A program made the position numbers and the translations under genes. A DNA stretch of 48,250 nucleotides, taken from positions 1 to 48,250 of the IMG/VR virus record IMGVR_UViG_3300028840_001102. One strand, 5' to 3'. The notes under the pieces are model-generated. The model made no database searches. It was not told where the DNA came from and was given only the letters and a program-made list of their open reading frames with translations. Every line of letters starts with the position of its first letter. Position 1 is the stretch's first letter. Source of the stretch: a virus. Positions 47,673 to 48,250 of the stretch are shown here, in pieces.

Positions 47673-48250
47673 TGGCCAGAACATGGGCAGGAGATCAGGC
47701 GACTTGGGTTGCACAAACGGACTATATAGCTTGGCCTGTTGTAGAGGTGCAATGGGGCGGAGGCACAGGGACTAAGTACTATTCTTTTCTGGGCGGTAGC
47801 TATGGGGGTGAAACGCTCGAGGCCCGTTTGCTGTCTATAGCAAACCCTAAAGCGGATTTGCAGAAGGGTCCAAGCCATGTCCCATCAAGCAGTCAGATAG
47901 TACTTAGTAACCAGATTGAGGATCCTGATAGTGATACGGAGATCTTTGATGTAGTTGATTCCGAAGACGCCGGCGGGCATAGGGTTATCATTTGGTACGT
48001 ATATGAAGACGCGGCGGCTAAAGCAGATTGGATTGAACTCTGGCGGGGAGTGTCCCTGGCCAGGTGTACAAGGGACTTTCATACCGGGACGTTGGCTCTA
48101 CAATGTCACGATTGGGGCAGTGCAAACAAGGGGCCTGTCGGTGAACTAGTCTCTAAGGATGACTTTGCCTATTGTAGCGACGCTGCTTCCGGGTCTATCA
48201 TCCCGACGTGCTATGGCTACGTGCAGAAAGTCCCTGCTGTATTTGTCAAG
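47672..48250 (+). CDS. Tail hub / tail-tip protein (5' part; continues at base 1)
   Basis: The ATG at 47672 overlaps the tape-measure stop (TAATG). The frame is open to the end of the window and, through the terminal overlap, continues in the frame of the gene at 1-2061. The N-terminus reads MARTWAGDQATWVAQTDYIA then WPVVEVQWGGGTGTKYYSFL. The full protein would be 831 aa. It is the third gene of the tape-measure/tip block. Confidence 0.8.
   Translation, partial: MARTWAGDQATWVAQTDYIAWPVVEVQWGGGTGTKYYSFLGGSYGGETLEARLLSIANPKADLQKGPSHVPSSSQIVLSNQIEDPDSDTEIFDVVDSEDAGGHRVIIWYVYEDAAAKADWIELWRGVSLARCTRDFHTGTLALQCHDWGSANKGPVGELVSKDDFAYCSDAASGSIIPTCYGYVQKVPAVFVK
48107..48250. repeat. Terminal direct repeat, right copy (identical to 1-144)
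   Basis: Identical to bases 1-144. The unique genome length is therefore 48,106 bp if the ends are joined. Confidence 0.95.

Overview
This window is a complete or near-complete genome of a tailed bacteriophage with siphovirus morphology (HK97-type capsid, long non-contractile tail). The last 144 bases (48107-48250) repeat the first 144 (1-144) exactly, and the tail-hub reading frame runs unbroken across the join. The sequence therefore closes into a circle of 48,106 bp, as expected for a circularly permuted or terminally redundant genome cut at an arbitrary point. Every convincing gene is on the + strand. The host cannot be named. Canonical AGGAG ribosome sites indicate a bacterium; Arg AGG codons are frequent and CTAG is not depleted. 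A Ycf46-type ATPase paired with DUF1257/DUF2997 is familiar from cyanobacteria and other environmental bacteria and their phages. No integrase, repressor, DNA polymerase, helicase or recognisable lysin was found.

Layout on the circle. (1) 1-3.3 kb: end of the tail genes (tail hub, possible fibre, small protein). (2) 3.29-4.12 kb: a motif-rich non-coding region between late and early genes. (3) 4.1-10.1 kb: small early genes, several sharing the leader GGAGACGA-NNN-ATG and separated by GC-rich hairpins; a structured RNA block with an odd tRNA-Cys-like gene; then a Ycf46-like AAA+ ATPase, a 66-aa protein, a DUF1257-DUF2997 fusion and a membrane peptide; then a tRNA-Asp. (4) 10.2-17.8 kb: recombination and nucleic-acid genes (annealing-type protein, Cas4/RecB-like nuclease, DUF1064 nuclease, DUF5131 three-cysteine protein) among small hypotheticals. 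(5) 17.8-20.2 kb: replication module. The initiator-like gene carries two arrays of an 11-bp iteron in its own coding sequence, as lambda O carries its origin; Zn-binding proteins follow. (6) 20.2-26.8 kb: DNA modification and packaging: ParB-like/Zn-ribbon protein overlapping a Mom-family enzyme, an odd tRNA-Gly, small and large terminase, a methyltransferase split by a frame change, and a second methyltransferase. (7) 26.8-32.1 kb: portal-MuF fusion, prohead protease and major capsid protein. (8) 32.4-38.5 kb: a 6-kb cassette between capsid and connectors with a triple-domain glycosyltransferase, a second glycosyltransferase, a methyltransferase/GT-D fusion and another methyltransferase. (9) 38.5-48.25 kb: small virion proteins including a LamG-domain protein, connectors, tail tube, tail-assembly chaperones joined by a -1 frameshift at A AAA AAC, tape measure and the start of the tail hub.

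How it works together (inference): the phage appears to start replication itself but borrow the host replisome. It protects its DNA with a Mom-type modification and methyltransferases, carries its own recombination enzymes, and probably glycosylates or methylates a surface polymer or its own virion. The features most worth follow-up are the iteron origin inside a gene, the tRNA-Cys-like RNA with a doubled anticodon arm, the ATPase/DUF1257-DUF2997 module, the ParB-Zn-ribbon/Mom overlap and the capsid-adjacent glycosylation cassette.
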